From Paenibacillus hemerocallicola (lineage in GTDB: Bacteria > Bacillota > Bacilli > Paenibacillales > NBRC-103111): a stretch of DNA of 55,484 nucleotides. The number at the start of each line of letters is the position of its first letter. Positions within the stretch are counted from its first letter, which is position 1. Under the pieces are notes generated by a model. It was given only the letters and a program-made list of their open reading frames with translations. It was not told the origin of the DNA and did no database searches. Made by a program: the position numbers and the translations under genes. This document shows positions 27,833 to 35,051 of this stretch, piece after piece. The DNA is taken from assembly GCF_006265175.1 (NCBI RefSeq), contig NZ_VDCQ01000066.1:1-55484 (forward strand), in the 5' to 3' direction.

Positions 27833-28342
27833 CTAGAATGGCAAATCATCATCGGAAATATCGATGGGTTTTCCGTCGTCCGAGAACGGATCCTGATTGT
27901 TCTGCGCGCCGCCGTATCGGTTGCCGCCGCCGTTTCCTCCACCGCTTCCACCACTGTTGCCGCCGCTATTGTTGCCGCCGCCACTTCCGCCACCGCTGAA
28001 CTCGTCACGGTTCGCTCCGCTGTTCGCCGATTCCAAGAATCGAACGTTGTCGGCTATCACTTCGGTCACGTATACCCGCTTGCCTTCGTTGTTGTCGTAG
28101 TTGCGAACTTGAATCCGGCCTTCCACTGCCGTCAATCGGCCTTTGCGCAAATAATTCGCGCAAGTTTCCGCCAATTGGCGCCATGTGACTACCGGGATAA
28201 AGTCGGCTTCACGCTGGTTTTGCTGGTTCGAGAACGGTCGGTCCACCGCAATCGTGAACTGCGTAACGGCTACGCCCGCAGGCGTGTACCGCAGCTCCGG
28301 ATCGCGCGTAAGCCTGCCGATCAGAATAACACGGTTCAACAA
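27833..28342 (-). CDS. ssb: Single-stranded DNA-binding protein
   Basis: The protein has 169 residues. The OB-fold domain occupies about 1-110 ([40 protein letters not shown]). A glycine/asparagine-rich linker follows, then the acidic tail DISDDDLPF that binds partner proteins such as DnaG, RecO and PriA. The gene starts with TTG at 28342 behind GGGAGGG. It lies between rpsF and rpsR as in most Bacillota. Confidence 0.97.
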   Translation of the reverse strand: MLNRVILIGRLTRDPELRYTPAGVAVTQFTIAVDRPFSNQQNQREADFIPVVTWRQLAETCANYLRKGRLTAVEGRIQVRNYDNNEGKRVYVTEVIADNVRFLESANSGANRDEFSGGGSGGGNNSGGNSGGSGGGNGGGNRYGGAQNNQDPFSDDGKPIDISDDDLPF

Positions 28343-28388
28343 TCGAAATCCCTCCCTAACGATCGACTACATCACATTCGTGCAACGA

Positions 28389-28673
28389 TTAAGCTACGTC
28401 TTTGACGATCAAGTAACGAACGATTTCGTCAGAAATCTTCATCACGCGGTCAAGCTCCGTAATAACGTCGGTATTTGCGTTGAAATGCACCAACACATAA
28501 ATCCCGTCGCGGAACTTGTTGATCTCATACGCAAGACGGCGCTTGCCCATTACGTCATGCTTTGTAATTTCGCCACCGTTGTTGATGATGCCTTGGAATT
28601 TCTCGATCGTCGCTTGAACAACCTCTTGCTCGATGTCAGAGCGAATGATGTACATCACTTCGTATTTGCGCAT
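28389..28673 (-). CDS. rpsF: 30S ribosomal protein S6
   Basis: The protein has 94 residues beginning MRKYEVMYIIRSDIEQEVVQ, with the family signatures GKRRLAYEINKFRDGIYVLV and VRYLIVKDVA. It binds the platform of the 30S subunit as a heterodimer with S18. ATG at 28673 follows a full ribosome site (AAAGGAGGTGA). It heads the rpsF-ssb-rpsR operon, with its own promoter and a leader hairpin. Confidence 0.98.
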   Translation of the reverse strand: MRKYEVMYIIRSDIEQEVVQATIEKFQGIINNGGEITKHDVMGKRRLAYEINKFRDGIYVLVHFNANTDVITELDRVMKISDEIVRYLIVKDVA

Positions 28674-28701
28674 GAATATTCACCTCCTTTTGGACTTAGC
28701 G

Positions 28702-28723
28702 GCTTCCGGATCATTCCGGAAGC
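28702..28723 (-). promoter_or_regulatory. Hairpin in the rpsF leader (candidate S6:S18 autoregulatory element)
   Basis: GCTTCCGGA pairs with TCCGGAAGC around four bases, 28 bp upstream of the rpsF start and just before its ribosome site. In many Bacillota the rpsF leader binds the S6:S18 complex; whether this hairpin is that element needs comparison with the family model. Confidence 0.5.
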
Positions 28724-28760
28724 AAGGAGCGGGCTTTGCAGTCAAAACTCGCACCATATA

Positions 28761-28789
28761 ACTATATCAAAACAAGCTGGGCAACACAA
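28761..28789 (-). promoter_or_regulatory. Putative rpsF promoter
   Basis: On the minus strand TTGTGT and TATAGT are separated by 17 bp, about 90 bp upstream of the rpsF start. Confidence 0.5.
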
Positions 28790-28919
28790 GCGAAACGGCT
28801 CGTTTATTTGCAACGAGGCATTTGCAAAAAATGGACTTCAGCTTCGGGCATGTTTTGGTGCCCGCTAATGCACTATAAAGGAAGTATCGCCATAAAACCT
28901 TGACCGGGAGGTGACCACA

Positions 28920-29105
28920 ATGGGAGAACAAACCGAGTTTAAGCCAGGCGCGAAGGCGCCGAACAGCGGAACCTACATCGAGATCGGCGAAAACGATTTC
29001 CATATGGGCATTACGAATCCGAAGCAAATTCAACTGGAACAAGGCGAGAAATTTCCGGAAACGACGAACAAGGACCGGAAATGGACGAAGAAAGGCAATG
29101 ACTGA
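28920..29105 (+). CDS. YjzC family small protein
   Basis: The protein has 61 residues beginning MGEQTEFKPGAKAPNSGTYI and continuing with EIGENDFHMGITNPKQIQLE and EKFPETTNKDRKW. Bacillus YjzC has the same pattern (FxPGxKAPNxGxYxEIGE ... NPxxIxLxxGxxFPxTxNxxRxW). Its role is unknown. ATG at 28920 sits five bases after GGGAGGTGA; the GTG nine bases earlier overlaps that site. It is a single-gene plus-strand unit with its own terminator. Confidence 0.85.
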   Translation: MGEQTEFKPGAKAPNSGTYIEIGENDFHMGITNPKQIQLEQGEKFPETTNKDRKWTKKGND

Positions 29106-29117
29106 ATTATGTATTCG

Positions 29118-29150
29118 CAAGCCTTACTCTATGGAGAAGGCTTGTTTTCT
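29118..29150 (+). terminator. Terminator of the YjzC-like gene
   Basis: CAAGCCTT pairs with AAGGCTTG, with an inner CTC/GAG pairing, followed by TTTTCTTT. Confidence 0.85.
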
Positions 29151-29163
29151 TTGTTGTTACTCC

Positions 29164-29436
29164 TCAATCGTACAAGCTATCCTCTCTTGGATTGCGGGTA
29201 CCGATTATTCCTCCTAATCGGTGACTTAAGGTTAATACTCCTTGCTTATATAAAGAATCCATATTCAAAGACGACTGCTCGTTTTTCTTCTCATCGAGTT
29301 CGAATAACAAATATTGCTTTTCCTCTGATGTTATCAGGATTAATTCATTGAAGATGTCTCGAATAGCTGAAGACAACGCTTTGTACTCATTATGATTTCT
29401 TACAAGGCTTGTTCCCACTTCATCCGAGCGGTTCAT
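29164..29436 (-). CDS. Small DUF6809-like protein with an uncertain N-terminus
   Basis: The 90-residue helical protein (NEYKALSSAIRDIFNELI ... LYKQGVLTLSHRLGGIIG) resembles the short DUF6809 family found with mobile elements; the match is by pattern only. The ATG at 29436 has no ribosome site. A perfect site (GGAGGTGAT) lies 47 bp upstream, but the ATG inside it is out of frame and stops after six codons. The frame of this gene stays open back past that site without a normal start (LTYYFERFIM before the ATG). A one-base deletion near 29460 would explain this. It is divergent from the XRE regulator gene. Confidence 0.45.
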   Translation of the reverse strand: MNRSDEVGTSLVRNHNEYKALSSAIRDIFNELILITSEEKQYLLFELDEKKNEQSSLNMDSLYKQGVLTLSHRLGGIIGTRNPREDSLYD

Positions 29437-29493
29437 TATAAATCGTTCAAAATAATAAGTAAGATCTTGAATGACCCATCACCTCCAAGTGCT

Positions 29494-29593
29494 ACTCTAA
29501 AAGTAATACTATTAAAGCACATAACAATACTCCTGAGGTATTACGTCAATAGCTTCATTGACGTATTTGATTATGAATATTACTTTTAGAGTA
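29494..29593. repeat. 100-bp element with 15-bp perfect terminal inverted repeats
   Basis: TACTCTAAAAGTAAT (29494-29508) is repeated inverted as ATTACTTTTAGAGTA (29579-29593). Inside lies a second perfect palindrome, ACGTCAAT...ATTGACGT (29543-29564), and an imperfect one (AATAC...GTATT). The element fills most of the space between the two divergent genes. If the ends are trimmed to CTCTAAAA the flanks become TA on both sides, as in mariner/IS630-type MITEs. Operator clusters for the adjacent XRE regulator are the alternative reading. Confidence 0.65.
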
Positions 29594-29620
29594 TGACTTT
29601 TGGAAAAAGCAGGCCAATTA

Positions 29621-29869
29621 ATGGGTTCCTTACAATTCAATTTAAAAGAAACGTTGGATCAACTGAAAATAACGCGAAATAAGCTGGCCGTAGAATCCAA
29701 AACCCGGCCGGCCACAATTTTGGACCTTGTCAGCGGGGACACTAAAAGACTTGAGCTGTCGACTATCGTTGCCATGCTTGATACTTTAAATCAGTTTGCC
29801 AAAGAAAAAGGATATCGCGAATTTACATTCCACGACATTTTGGAGTACATTCCGGATAATAACGAGTAG
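29621..29869 (+). CDS. Small XRE-like helix-turn-helix protein
   Basis: The protein has 82 residues. It reads as a single helix-turn-helix domain: LKETLDQLKITRNKLAVESK, TRPATILDLVSGDTKRLELS, TIVAMLDTLNQFAKEKGY, the order of helices seen in Cro/C1-type regulators. ATG at 29621 has GCAGG seven bases upstream. It is divergent from the small DUF protein gene, with nested palindromes between. It is probably a repressor of this pair, or an antitoxin-like partner; neither is shown by sequence. Confidence 0.7.
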   Translation: MGSLQFNLKETLDQLKITRNKLAVESKTRPATILDLVSGDTKRLELSTIVAMLDTLNQFAKEKGYREFTFHDILEYIPDNNE

Positions 29870-30218
29870 GCCTTGTATTGTATCCTGCCGCAGCTCAGGA
29901 ATTGTTTTTTCTACGACATCATACAACCTGAAGTTCTCTTGATGAAGTGGTTGCAATATATTTCCGTAAATAGAGGAACTGTATTCCGTTATAGTCCCGA
30001 ATTCCGTTACACTCTAGAATTTTACGGAACAGGCTTCCGTTATTTTGATTCTTTCGGATGAAAATGACCGTGAACAGCGGAATAGCGGAACGGTCTTCCT
30101 TTATTTTGCCGTCGACACGGGTACTCGGGTCAATAGCATACTCAAGTTCCGCTATTTTATGAATTCGCGGTCCCGGAAGTACCGGCAAAGGCAGCCATCC
30201 TTCACCGAATCCGATCCA
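29870..30218. repeat. Gene-free stretch with repeated TTCCG(T/C)TAT motifs
   Basis: TTCCGTTAT or close variants occur at 29984-29992, 30002-30010, 30035-30043 and 30147-30155, and inverted as ATAGCGGAA at 30082-30090. They lie in direct and inverted orientation within 170 bp and can fold into alternative hairpins. I see no gene. This looks like a family of intergenic repeats in this lineage rather than coding remnants. Confidence 0.5.
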
Positions 30219-30302
30219 CCGGCTCTCTCTCGACCCCCAGCTCTCTCCAGACCACCAGCTCTAACCGCCAGCTCTCTCCAAACCGCCAGCTCTCTCCAAA
30301 CC
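30219..30302. repeat. 18-bp tandem repeat array
   Basis: The unit GCCAGCTCTCTCCAAACC occurs twice perfectly (30267-30284, 30285-30302), preceded by three diverged or shortened units (CCGGCTCTCTCTCGACC, CCAGCTCTCTCCAGACC, ACCAGCTCTAACC). No reading frame runs through it with a plausible start. Confidence 0.8.
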
Positions 30303-30364
30303 AACATGCGTCATTCACTTCCGACGCGAATTATGCTGTCGTAGTTTTTCTCATGACTTCTCGG

Positions 30365-30394
30365 ACTTATCCACATGTGGATAAGTTTTTTTTG
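30365..30394 (+). terminator. Palindrome made of two DnaA boxes, followed by a T-run
   Basis: ACTTATCCACATGTGGATAAGT is a 22-bp perfect palindrome made of TTATCCACA and its inverse TGTGGATAA, which share two central bases, and is followed by eight T. It has the form of a rho-independent terminator, yet both arms match the DnaA-box consensus exactly. No gene lies directly upstream on the plus strand. Confidence 0.65.
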
Positions 30395-30691
30395 CTTTTC
30401 ATATTTGCTGCTTTGTCCCCTTCTGGCAAATTCCGACCTGCGGTGTCCCTGAGAACTTATTCACACACTTCACTCCTGTTCTATCACAAAGGTCAACGGA
30501 TAATTCCGATTGATTATTATTACGCAATAGAGTCCGGCCCAATTTGATTTATGAAATGTGCGACGGCAAGACGAGACGAATCGATCTCGACACGCTGAGT
30601 AAATAATTAGCACTCTCGATCGTATGACCGGACACAAACACATGCGATTATGGATGTATTGGAATACAACAACAGCGATGATCGTAATAAA

Positions 30692-30721
30692 TAAAAAAAA
30701 CGGGATTTTCACGCCATCCCG
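30692..30721 (-). terminator. Terminator-like hairpin with no assigned gene
   Basis: On the minus strand CGGGAT pairs with ATCCCG around nine bases and is followed by eight T. The nearest leftward gene is tRNA-Ser, which already has a terminator of its own. Confidence 0.55.
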
Positions 30722-30751
30722 GTCAACAAGTTTACATATTTACATTCACAC

Positions 30752-30790
30752 AAGTAGTTCGTTCTCCATAGAGGCGGACTACTTTTTTTA
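30752..30790 (+). terminator. Plus-strand terminator with no assigned gene
   Basis: AAGTAGTTCG pairs with CGGACTACTT (one G-U) and is followed by seven T. No plus-strand gene is seen in the 400 bp before it, so a short untranslated transcript is possible. Confidence 0.6.
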
Positions 30791-30828
30791 CTTGGCAATG
30801 AACAGTTGAATTCTCACAACAAGACAAA

Positions 30829-30855
30829 CAAAAAAACGGCTCGTTGCTGAGCCGC
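30829..30855 (-). terminator. tRNA-Ser terminator
   Basis: On the minus strand AGCGGCTC and GAGCCGTT pair around AGCAAC and are followed by TTTTTTG, 15 bp past the tRNA 3' end. Confidence 0.85.
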
Positions 30856-30869
30856 TTGTTTCGTATGTA

Positions 30870-30960
30870 TGGCGGAAAGGGTGGGATTCGAACCCACGCA
30901 CGCCTTGCGACGCCTAGCTGATTTCGAGTCAGCCCCCTTGGGCCTCTTGGGTACCTTTCC
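30870..30960 (-). tRNA. tRNA-Ser (anticodon CGA)
   Basis: On the minus strand the acceptor stem GGAAAGG pairs with CCTTTCC, followed by discriminator G and an encoded CCA. The anticodon arm is GCTGA-CTCGAAA-TCAGC, giving anticodon CGA, which reads UCG. A long variable arm, typical of serine tRNAs, and the T arm GTGGG-TTCGAAT-CCCAC are present. Confidence 0.96.
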
Positions 30961-31054
30961 GTATCGGCCCGCCTCAAAAAATGAGGACAAGAAGAATTAT
31001 AGCACACTCCCCTATAATTCCGCAAGGGGTCTTGTCCATTCTTTTCGACTACCT

Positions 31055-31282
31055 TTACCGCGTTTCCGTGTCGCTCTGTTCGTCTCCGGGAGAGGCCGAT
31101 TTAAGCACTTTTTTCATCTTTTTCTCGAACTCCGCACGCGGGATCAGCACACTATGCTTGCAATGAATGCACTTGATCCGAATATCCATCCCCATCCGGA
31201 TAATTTCCCATTCGTTTGTTCCGCACGGGTGCGGCTTTTTCATTTGCACTACATCGCCGAGCTCGAACTTCTTCTTCTCCAA
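31055..31282 (-). CDS. DUF951 family protein (YyzM-like)
   Basis: The protein has 75 residues with the family pattern FELGDVVQMKKPHPCGTNEW, then IIRMGMDIRIKCIHCKHSVL and IPRAEFEKKMKKVL. The cysteine pattern (PCG ... CxxC) suggests a small zinc-binding or nucleic-acid-binding beta barrel; the function is unknown. It starts with TTG at 31282 behind GGAGGG. It follows the mscS gene by 28 bp and is likely co-transcribed with it. Confidence 0.93.
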   Translation of the reverse strand: MEKKKFELGDVVQMKKPHPCGTNEWEIIRMGMDIRIKCIHCKHSVLIPRAEFEKKMKKVLKSASPGDEQSDTETR

Positions 31283-31310
31283 CCGCTTTCCCTCCGTTCT
31301 TCGTACCTCA

Positions 31311-32177
31311 TTAGCTTATTTTCTTAAAGCCAAGCTGGTCGAGCGCTCTCATCAATTCCACATTTAGAACCCTCATCACTTCCGCCTGGGCGTTAGGACG
31401 GCATTCTGCCGATATACGCAGCGTCACATCCGTATTCGTGACCGTTTGGACCCCCAGCACGCTCGGCTCCTTCACGATCAGATCACTACCCTCGTACACG
31501 CGGCGTACCGTCTCCTTGGTGGCCTGCAGCGCCTTCTCCAGGTCCGCCTCATAGGCTACCGTAACGTCCACTACCGCCAACGAATTATGGCTCGAGAAGT
31601 TCGTTACTTGCGTTATAAGCCCATTCGGAATAATGTGAACCTCGCCCGTCCAATTGCGGATACGGGTTACGCGCATGCCGATTTCTTCGACCGTTCCTTT
31701 GAAATTCCCGGTCTGTATAACGTCCCCCACGGCAAACTGATCCTCGAAGATGATAAAAAATCCGGTAATTACATCTTTCACCAAGCTTTGCGCTCCGAAA
31801 CCGATCGCCAATCCGAGCACGCCCGCACCGGCCAATATCGGAGCCAGATTGAAGCCGAACTGGGACAAGACCAGTATAATAACGAAAAAATTAACCGTAG
31901 ACGAAATCAAGCTGCCGATCAATTTTCCTATCGTCTTCGTCCTTCTCTGATCGAACTTCAGCGGGCTTTTCTCGCGCTCCTGCACCATATGGGCGACGGC
32001 ACGTCTCGTGACCGCGTTGATAATGCGTCCCACTATATAAATGATTGCCACTTTCAGAAAAATCGTCAGCCATGTCGTCCAGTTCGCCGGATCCACGATA
32101 TAGTTCCATGTACTTTGTTTAAATTGGACCCAACCGCTCACGTCTTCAATCATTGCGACTACTGTTTCCTTGTCCAC
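31311..32177 (-). CDS. Small-conductance mechanosensitive channel, MscS family
   Basis: The protein has 288 residues with three predicted membrane helices: about 35-55, about 85-110 and the pore helix about 118-150, which is rich in Gly/Ala (LAPILAGAGVLGLAIGFGAQ). The beta domain follows (FEDQFAVGDVIQTGNFKGTV, then IIPNGLITQVTNFS). Such channels open under membrane tension and release solutes after osmotic downshock. The GTG start at 32177 lies behind GGGAGGATAACT. It is in a minus-strand run with the DUF3343 and DUF951 genes. Confidence 0.94.
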   Translation of the reverse strand: MDKETVVAMIEDVSGWVQFKQSTWNYIVDPANWTTWLTIFLKVAIIYIVGRIINAVTRRAVAHMVQEREKSPLKFDQRRTKTIGKLIGSLISSTVNFFVIILVLSQFGFNLAPILAGAGVLGLAIGFGAQSLVKDVITGFFIIFEDQFAVGDVIQTGNFKGTVEEIGMRVTRIRNWTGEVHIIPNGLITQVTNFSSHNSLAVVDVTVAYEADLEKALQATKETVRRVYEGSDLIVKEPSVLGVQTVTNTDVTLRISAECRPNAQAEVMRVLNVELMRALDQLGFKKIS

Positions 32178-32196
32178 AGTTATCCTCCCGATCCAT

Positions 32197-32448
32197 TCAA
32201 GCTAACGGTACTTGATCGTATCCTTCTCTAACTTTTCTGAAAATTCCGCGAATTTCAACTTTTTCATCGCGAATGATAATCGCTACCCGATCCAGCTCTT
32301 CTGCCGGAAAATCGATCGATAAGGCACATCCTGCCGTTATCTCTTTCGGCGTCGGCCGTATATCAATTTCCACATCGGCATACTCGAGCAGCATCTCCGT
32401 TCTCAATGCCTGCTGGGTTGAATCAAATGCTATCAGCATCGTTTCCAT
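32197..32448 (-). CDS. DUF3343 family protein
   Basis: The 83-residue protein begins METMLIAFDSTQQALRTEML and has the DUF3343 core (YADVEIDIRPTPKEITAGCA, LSIDFPAEELDRV). The single cysteine in TAGCALS is conserved in the family and, by analogy with TusA/sulfur-relay and selenium-linked relatives, may be functional; the role is unproven. It lies 19 bp before the mscS gene, in the same direction. Confidence 0.88.
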   Translation of the reverse strand: METMLIAFDSTQQALRTEMLLEYADVEIDIRPTPKEITAGCALSIDFPAEELDRVAIIIRDEKVEIRGIFRKVREGYDQVPLA

Positions 32449-32550
32449 CCATATTCCCCCACCCTACATCCTTTACACACTTACGATTACTCTTTATGAA
32501 AAGCTCATTTCCAATCGCCACAAATCTTCTCCGATTCTCTCTTTTCCGCA

Positions 32551-32581
32551 CGTATAAATAGGATCTCTTTTTCGTATACTA
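32551..32581 (+). promoter_or_regulatory. Possible forespore (sigma-G-like) promoter of yyaC
   Basis: CGTATA and TATACTA are separated by 18 bp, about 38 bp before the yyaC start. The downstream element is close to the sigma-G/F consensus CATACTA; the upstream one is a weaker match. Confidence 0.35.
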
Positions 32582-32619
32582 GTAGAAAATAACAGCAAGC
32601 TTTTGGGAGGATGCCGTCC

Positions 32620-33228
32620 ATGAAGTTTTCGCTCGGATTATTCAATAAGAACGATCCCGCCTCTTACCGTTTCAATTATAGCGACCCGGATGTCGTGGAC
32701 TCCTTGACCCAACGTCTATTTCATTATTTCACCCAAGTTCCTGCCCGTCAACAGATCGTATTCGTATGTATCGGTACGGACAGATCCACCGGCGATTCGC
32801 TTGGTCCGTTAATCGGCACTCATCTGCAGAAGCATCATTACAGCGGTCTTCATTTGTTCGGTACATTGGACGAGCCTGTACATGCAATGAATTTGAACGA
32901 ATCGATCGCTGAAATCGAACGGTTGTATGATTCCCCATTCGTCGTCGCCATTGATGCGTGCCTTGGGCAAATGTCCAGCGTTGGCTGCATCACCGTAGCG
33001 GACGGTCCCGTCAAGCCTGGAGCCGGCGTTCAGAAAGAGCTCCCTCCGCTTGGCAATATGCATGTAACGGGTATAGTAAACGTCGGCGGATTCATGGAAT
33101 ATTTCGTGCTGCAAAACACAAGGTTAAGCGTCGTCATGAGAATGTCGGAAATTATATCCCGTTCGATTTTCCGTTCGCTTATGCTGGCAAGACGCATTAC
33201 TTCGGCTCAGGCTGAACACATTGACTGA
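32620..33228 (+). CDS. yyaC: Spore protease-like protein YyaC
   Basis: The protein has 202 residues from ATG 32620, which lies nine bases after GGGAGG; an ATG nine bases earlier abuts the site. The family motifs IVFVCIGTDRSTGDSLGPLI (acidic residue after GTDRSTGD) and VVAIDACLGQ are those of YyaC, a relative of the germination protease and hydrogenase-maturation peptidases. In Bacillus it is expressed in the forespore. It is on the plus strand against its neighbours, and its last 32 bases overlap the end of the convergent DUF4446 gene. Confidence 0.93.
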   Translation: MKFSLGLFNKNDPASYRFNYSDPDVVDSLTQRLFHYFTQVPARQQIVFVCIGTDRSTGDSLGPLIGTHLQKHHYSGLHLFGTLDEPVHAMNLNESIAEIERLYDSPFVVAIDACLGQMSSVGCITVADGPVKPGAGVQKELPPLGNMHVTGIVNVGGFMEYFVLQNTRLSVVMRMSEIISRSIFRSLMLARRITSAQAEHID

Positions 33229-33697
33229 TCGCTTCCTTCTCCTCCGGCGTCAGCCTGTATTCGGACTGACCTCCGGCAATCGGCTTCGCGTACATATGCG
33301 TTTCATCACGATTGTGGATTCCGGTCAGCACGACGCCGTCTTGCTGCTCACTCAATAGTGCGATCGAAAAGCTTAAATTTGAGCTCAGATCGCCGAATGC
33401 GTTATATCGTATAATTCCTATTCGCGACTGCATCTTCTTCATTGCCGCTTCTACCGCATTCAACCGGTTTTGTTGAGCTTCGGAATTCTCCGCCGTCGAC
33501 TCGATCGTCTCCCGAAGCTGGATGAGCACTTGCTCCAGGTTAGTTACGTTCATGCTCTCCATCATTTTCACATACGTCTTCCTCAGCCTGTTCAATTTTA
33601 CCCACATGGCTATAAGTACAATACCTAGTACAATAATAATAAGCAGCGCGAAAATTAGTAAATAGGAAGGCTGCAGCAATTCCACCCATTCGTTCAC
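33197..33697 (-). CDS. DUF4446 family membrane protein
   Basis: The protein has 166 residues. One N-terminal membrane helix (about 11-32, YLLIFALLIIIVLGIVLIAM) is followed by a coiled-coil stretch (about 50-90) and the conserved C-terminal core with IGIIRYNAFGDLSSNLSFSI, ALLSEQQDGVVLTGIHNRDE and YAKPIAGGQSEYRLTPEEKE. The function is unknown. It starts with GTG at 33697, preceded by AAAGGAAAA. It is conserved beside parB/parA in many Bacillota. Confidence 0.93.
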   Translation of the reverse strand: MNEWVELLQPSYLLIFALLIIIVLGIVLIAMWVKLNRLRKTYVKMMESMNVTNLEQVLIQLRETIESTAENSEAQQNRLNAVEAAMKKMQSRIGIIRYNAFGDLSSNLSFSIALLSEQQDGVVLTGIHNRDETHMYAKPIAGGQSEYRLTPEEKEAISQCVQPEPK

Positions 33698-33742
33698 GTT
33701 CGGTTTTCCTTCTTTCTTAGTAGTTCGTTCAACTGAACCCTT

Positions 33743-34903
33743 TCACACCATTTGGCGGTAATGCTTGGATATCTCCCGAATCGCACCGATAAAGTCATTG
33801 ATTTCCGCATCCGTCGTATAATACCCGACACTGGCCCGGACCGCTCCCGTTTCCTTCGTACCGGCCGCTTCATGCGCAAGCGGCGTACAATGATATCCGG
33901 ACCGCACCGCTATTTGGAAGCTTTGGTCCAAAATAAAGGCCACCTCCGACGAGTCGGCCTTATCAAGTACAAATGCTGCGATTCCAGTCTTGGGTTCACC
34001 CAATTCAGGTCCGAGCAGCCGAACGCCTTCGATGGATTGCAGACCCTCCATCAATTGTTGGATTTGACTCCATTCTTTATTATGGATCGACTGCACTCCC
34101 TCATTCAGGATAAATTTTACTCCCTCTTTTAATCCGGCCACTCCTACCGTATTTTGCGTTCCCGCCTCATACCGATCCGGCCTTACCGCAGGCTGCACGA
34201 CGGATTCGGACTGACTCCCCGTACCTCCATGCATCAGCGGCTCCAGCTCCATATCGGAGTCTATGTAGAGTCCCCCTGTCCCTTGTGGACCAAGCAATCC
34301 TTTATGTCCTGGGAAAGCAAACATATGAATACCCATATTTTGCACGTGTATCGGAATGATGCCCGCTGTCTGAGCGCCGTCTACAAGTAGCTTGGCGCCT
34401 TTCTTTTTGACGACTTCCGCTATTTGTTCGACCGGCAATATCGTACCCAACAAATTCGAGCTATGATTGCAAACAACGAGCGACGTGTTCTGCCGGAAGG
34501 CACTTTCTACATCTTCAACTCGAACTTGTCCTTTCGGATCGGCCTCTACATAAGTGATCTGGACATTTTTCTCTATCTTTAAATACTCCAATGGCCTTCT
34601 AACGGAATTGTGCTCCACGTTTGTGCAAATGACATGGTCGCCCTTCTTCACAAACCCTTTAATTGCTTGATTCAAAGCCATAGTCGTATTAAGCGCATAC
34701 GATATATCATTCGGATTTTTTATTCCGAGCAGTTTGCCTAGCGCGCTTCTGGTCTCGAATAAAACCCGGCTTGCTTTGACTGCCATCTGATGGCTGCCCC
34801 TTCCGGGATTAGCCCCTATTTGCATGGCAGCCGTCATCGCTTCCAGCACGGCCGGAGGCTTCGGCCACGATGAGGCCGCATTGTCAAAATATTTGATATT
34901 CAT
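33743..34903 (-). CDS. Cysteine desulfurase family aminotransferase (class V)
   Basis: The protein has 386 residues and is PLP-dependent. The N-terminus YFDNAASSWPKPPAVLEAM, the H in CNHSSNLLGTI, the D-x-AQ motif LLVDGAQTAG, the PLP lysine in FPGHKGLLGPQG, and the active cysteine with its loop (SGYHCTPLAHE) are all present. Such enzymes take sulfur from cysteine for Fe-S clusters or tRNA thiolation; the subgroup with CTPLAHE is a family of SufS-like proteins of unassigned partner. No SufU or iscU lies nearby. It lies downstream of parB and is separated by a terminator. Confidence 0.92.
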   Translation of the reverse strand: MNIKYFDNAASSWPKPPAVLEAMTAAMQIGANPGRGSHQMAVKASRVLFETRSALGKLLGIKNPNDISYALNTTMALNQAIKGFVKKGDHVICTNVEHNSVRRPLEYLKIEKNVQITYVEADPKGQVRVEDVESAFRQNTSLVVCNHSSNLLGTILPVEQIAEVVKKKGAKLLVDGAQTAGIIPIHVQNMGIHMFAFPGHKGLLGPQGTGGLYIDSDMELEPLMHGGTGSQSESVVQPAVRPDRYEAGTQNTVGVAGLKEGVKFILNEGVQSIHNKEWSQIQQLMEGLQSIEGVRLLGPELGEPKTGIAAFVLDKADSSEVAFILDQSFQIAVRSGYHCTPLAHEAAGTKETGAVRASVGYYTTDAEINDFIGAIREISKHYRQMV

Positions 34904-34983
34904 TGAGCATCTACTCCTCTTGTGCAGCGTCTTAGAGCGTCAAACCCGGGCCAAAGTAAGAACGAGTTAGTTGTAGCGGTTTG

Positions 34984-35037
34984 AAAAAGCATACCAAAGT
35001 TTATCTCACTCCTTACGGAAATGAGCTCTGGTATGCT
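34984..35037 (-). terminator. Terminator of parA-parB
   Basis: On the minus strand AGCATACCA pairs with TGGTATGCT, with an inner CTCA/TGAG pairing, followed by TTTTTC. It starts 15 bp past the parB stop. Confidence 0.75.
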
Positions 35038-35051
35038 GCGTTCGTGGCTTG

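Noticed and set aside
30226-30302. CRISPR array
   Set aside because: The 18-bp units are contiguous with no spacers, and no cas genes are near.
30567-30617. Short plus-strand frame MCDGKTRRIDLDTLSK
   Set aside because: It reads plausibly but has only 16 codons, no ribosome site and no visible conservation.
30470-30712. Hydrophobic 80-codon minus-strand frame
   Set aside because: It has no ribosome site and runs through a terminator hairpin; the hydrophobic look comes from AT-rich sequence.
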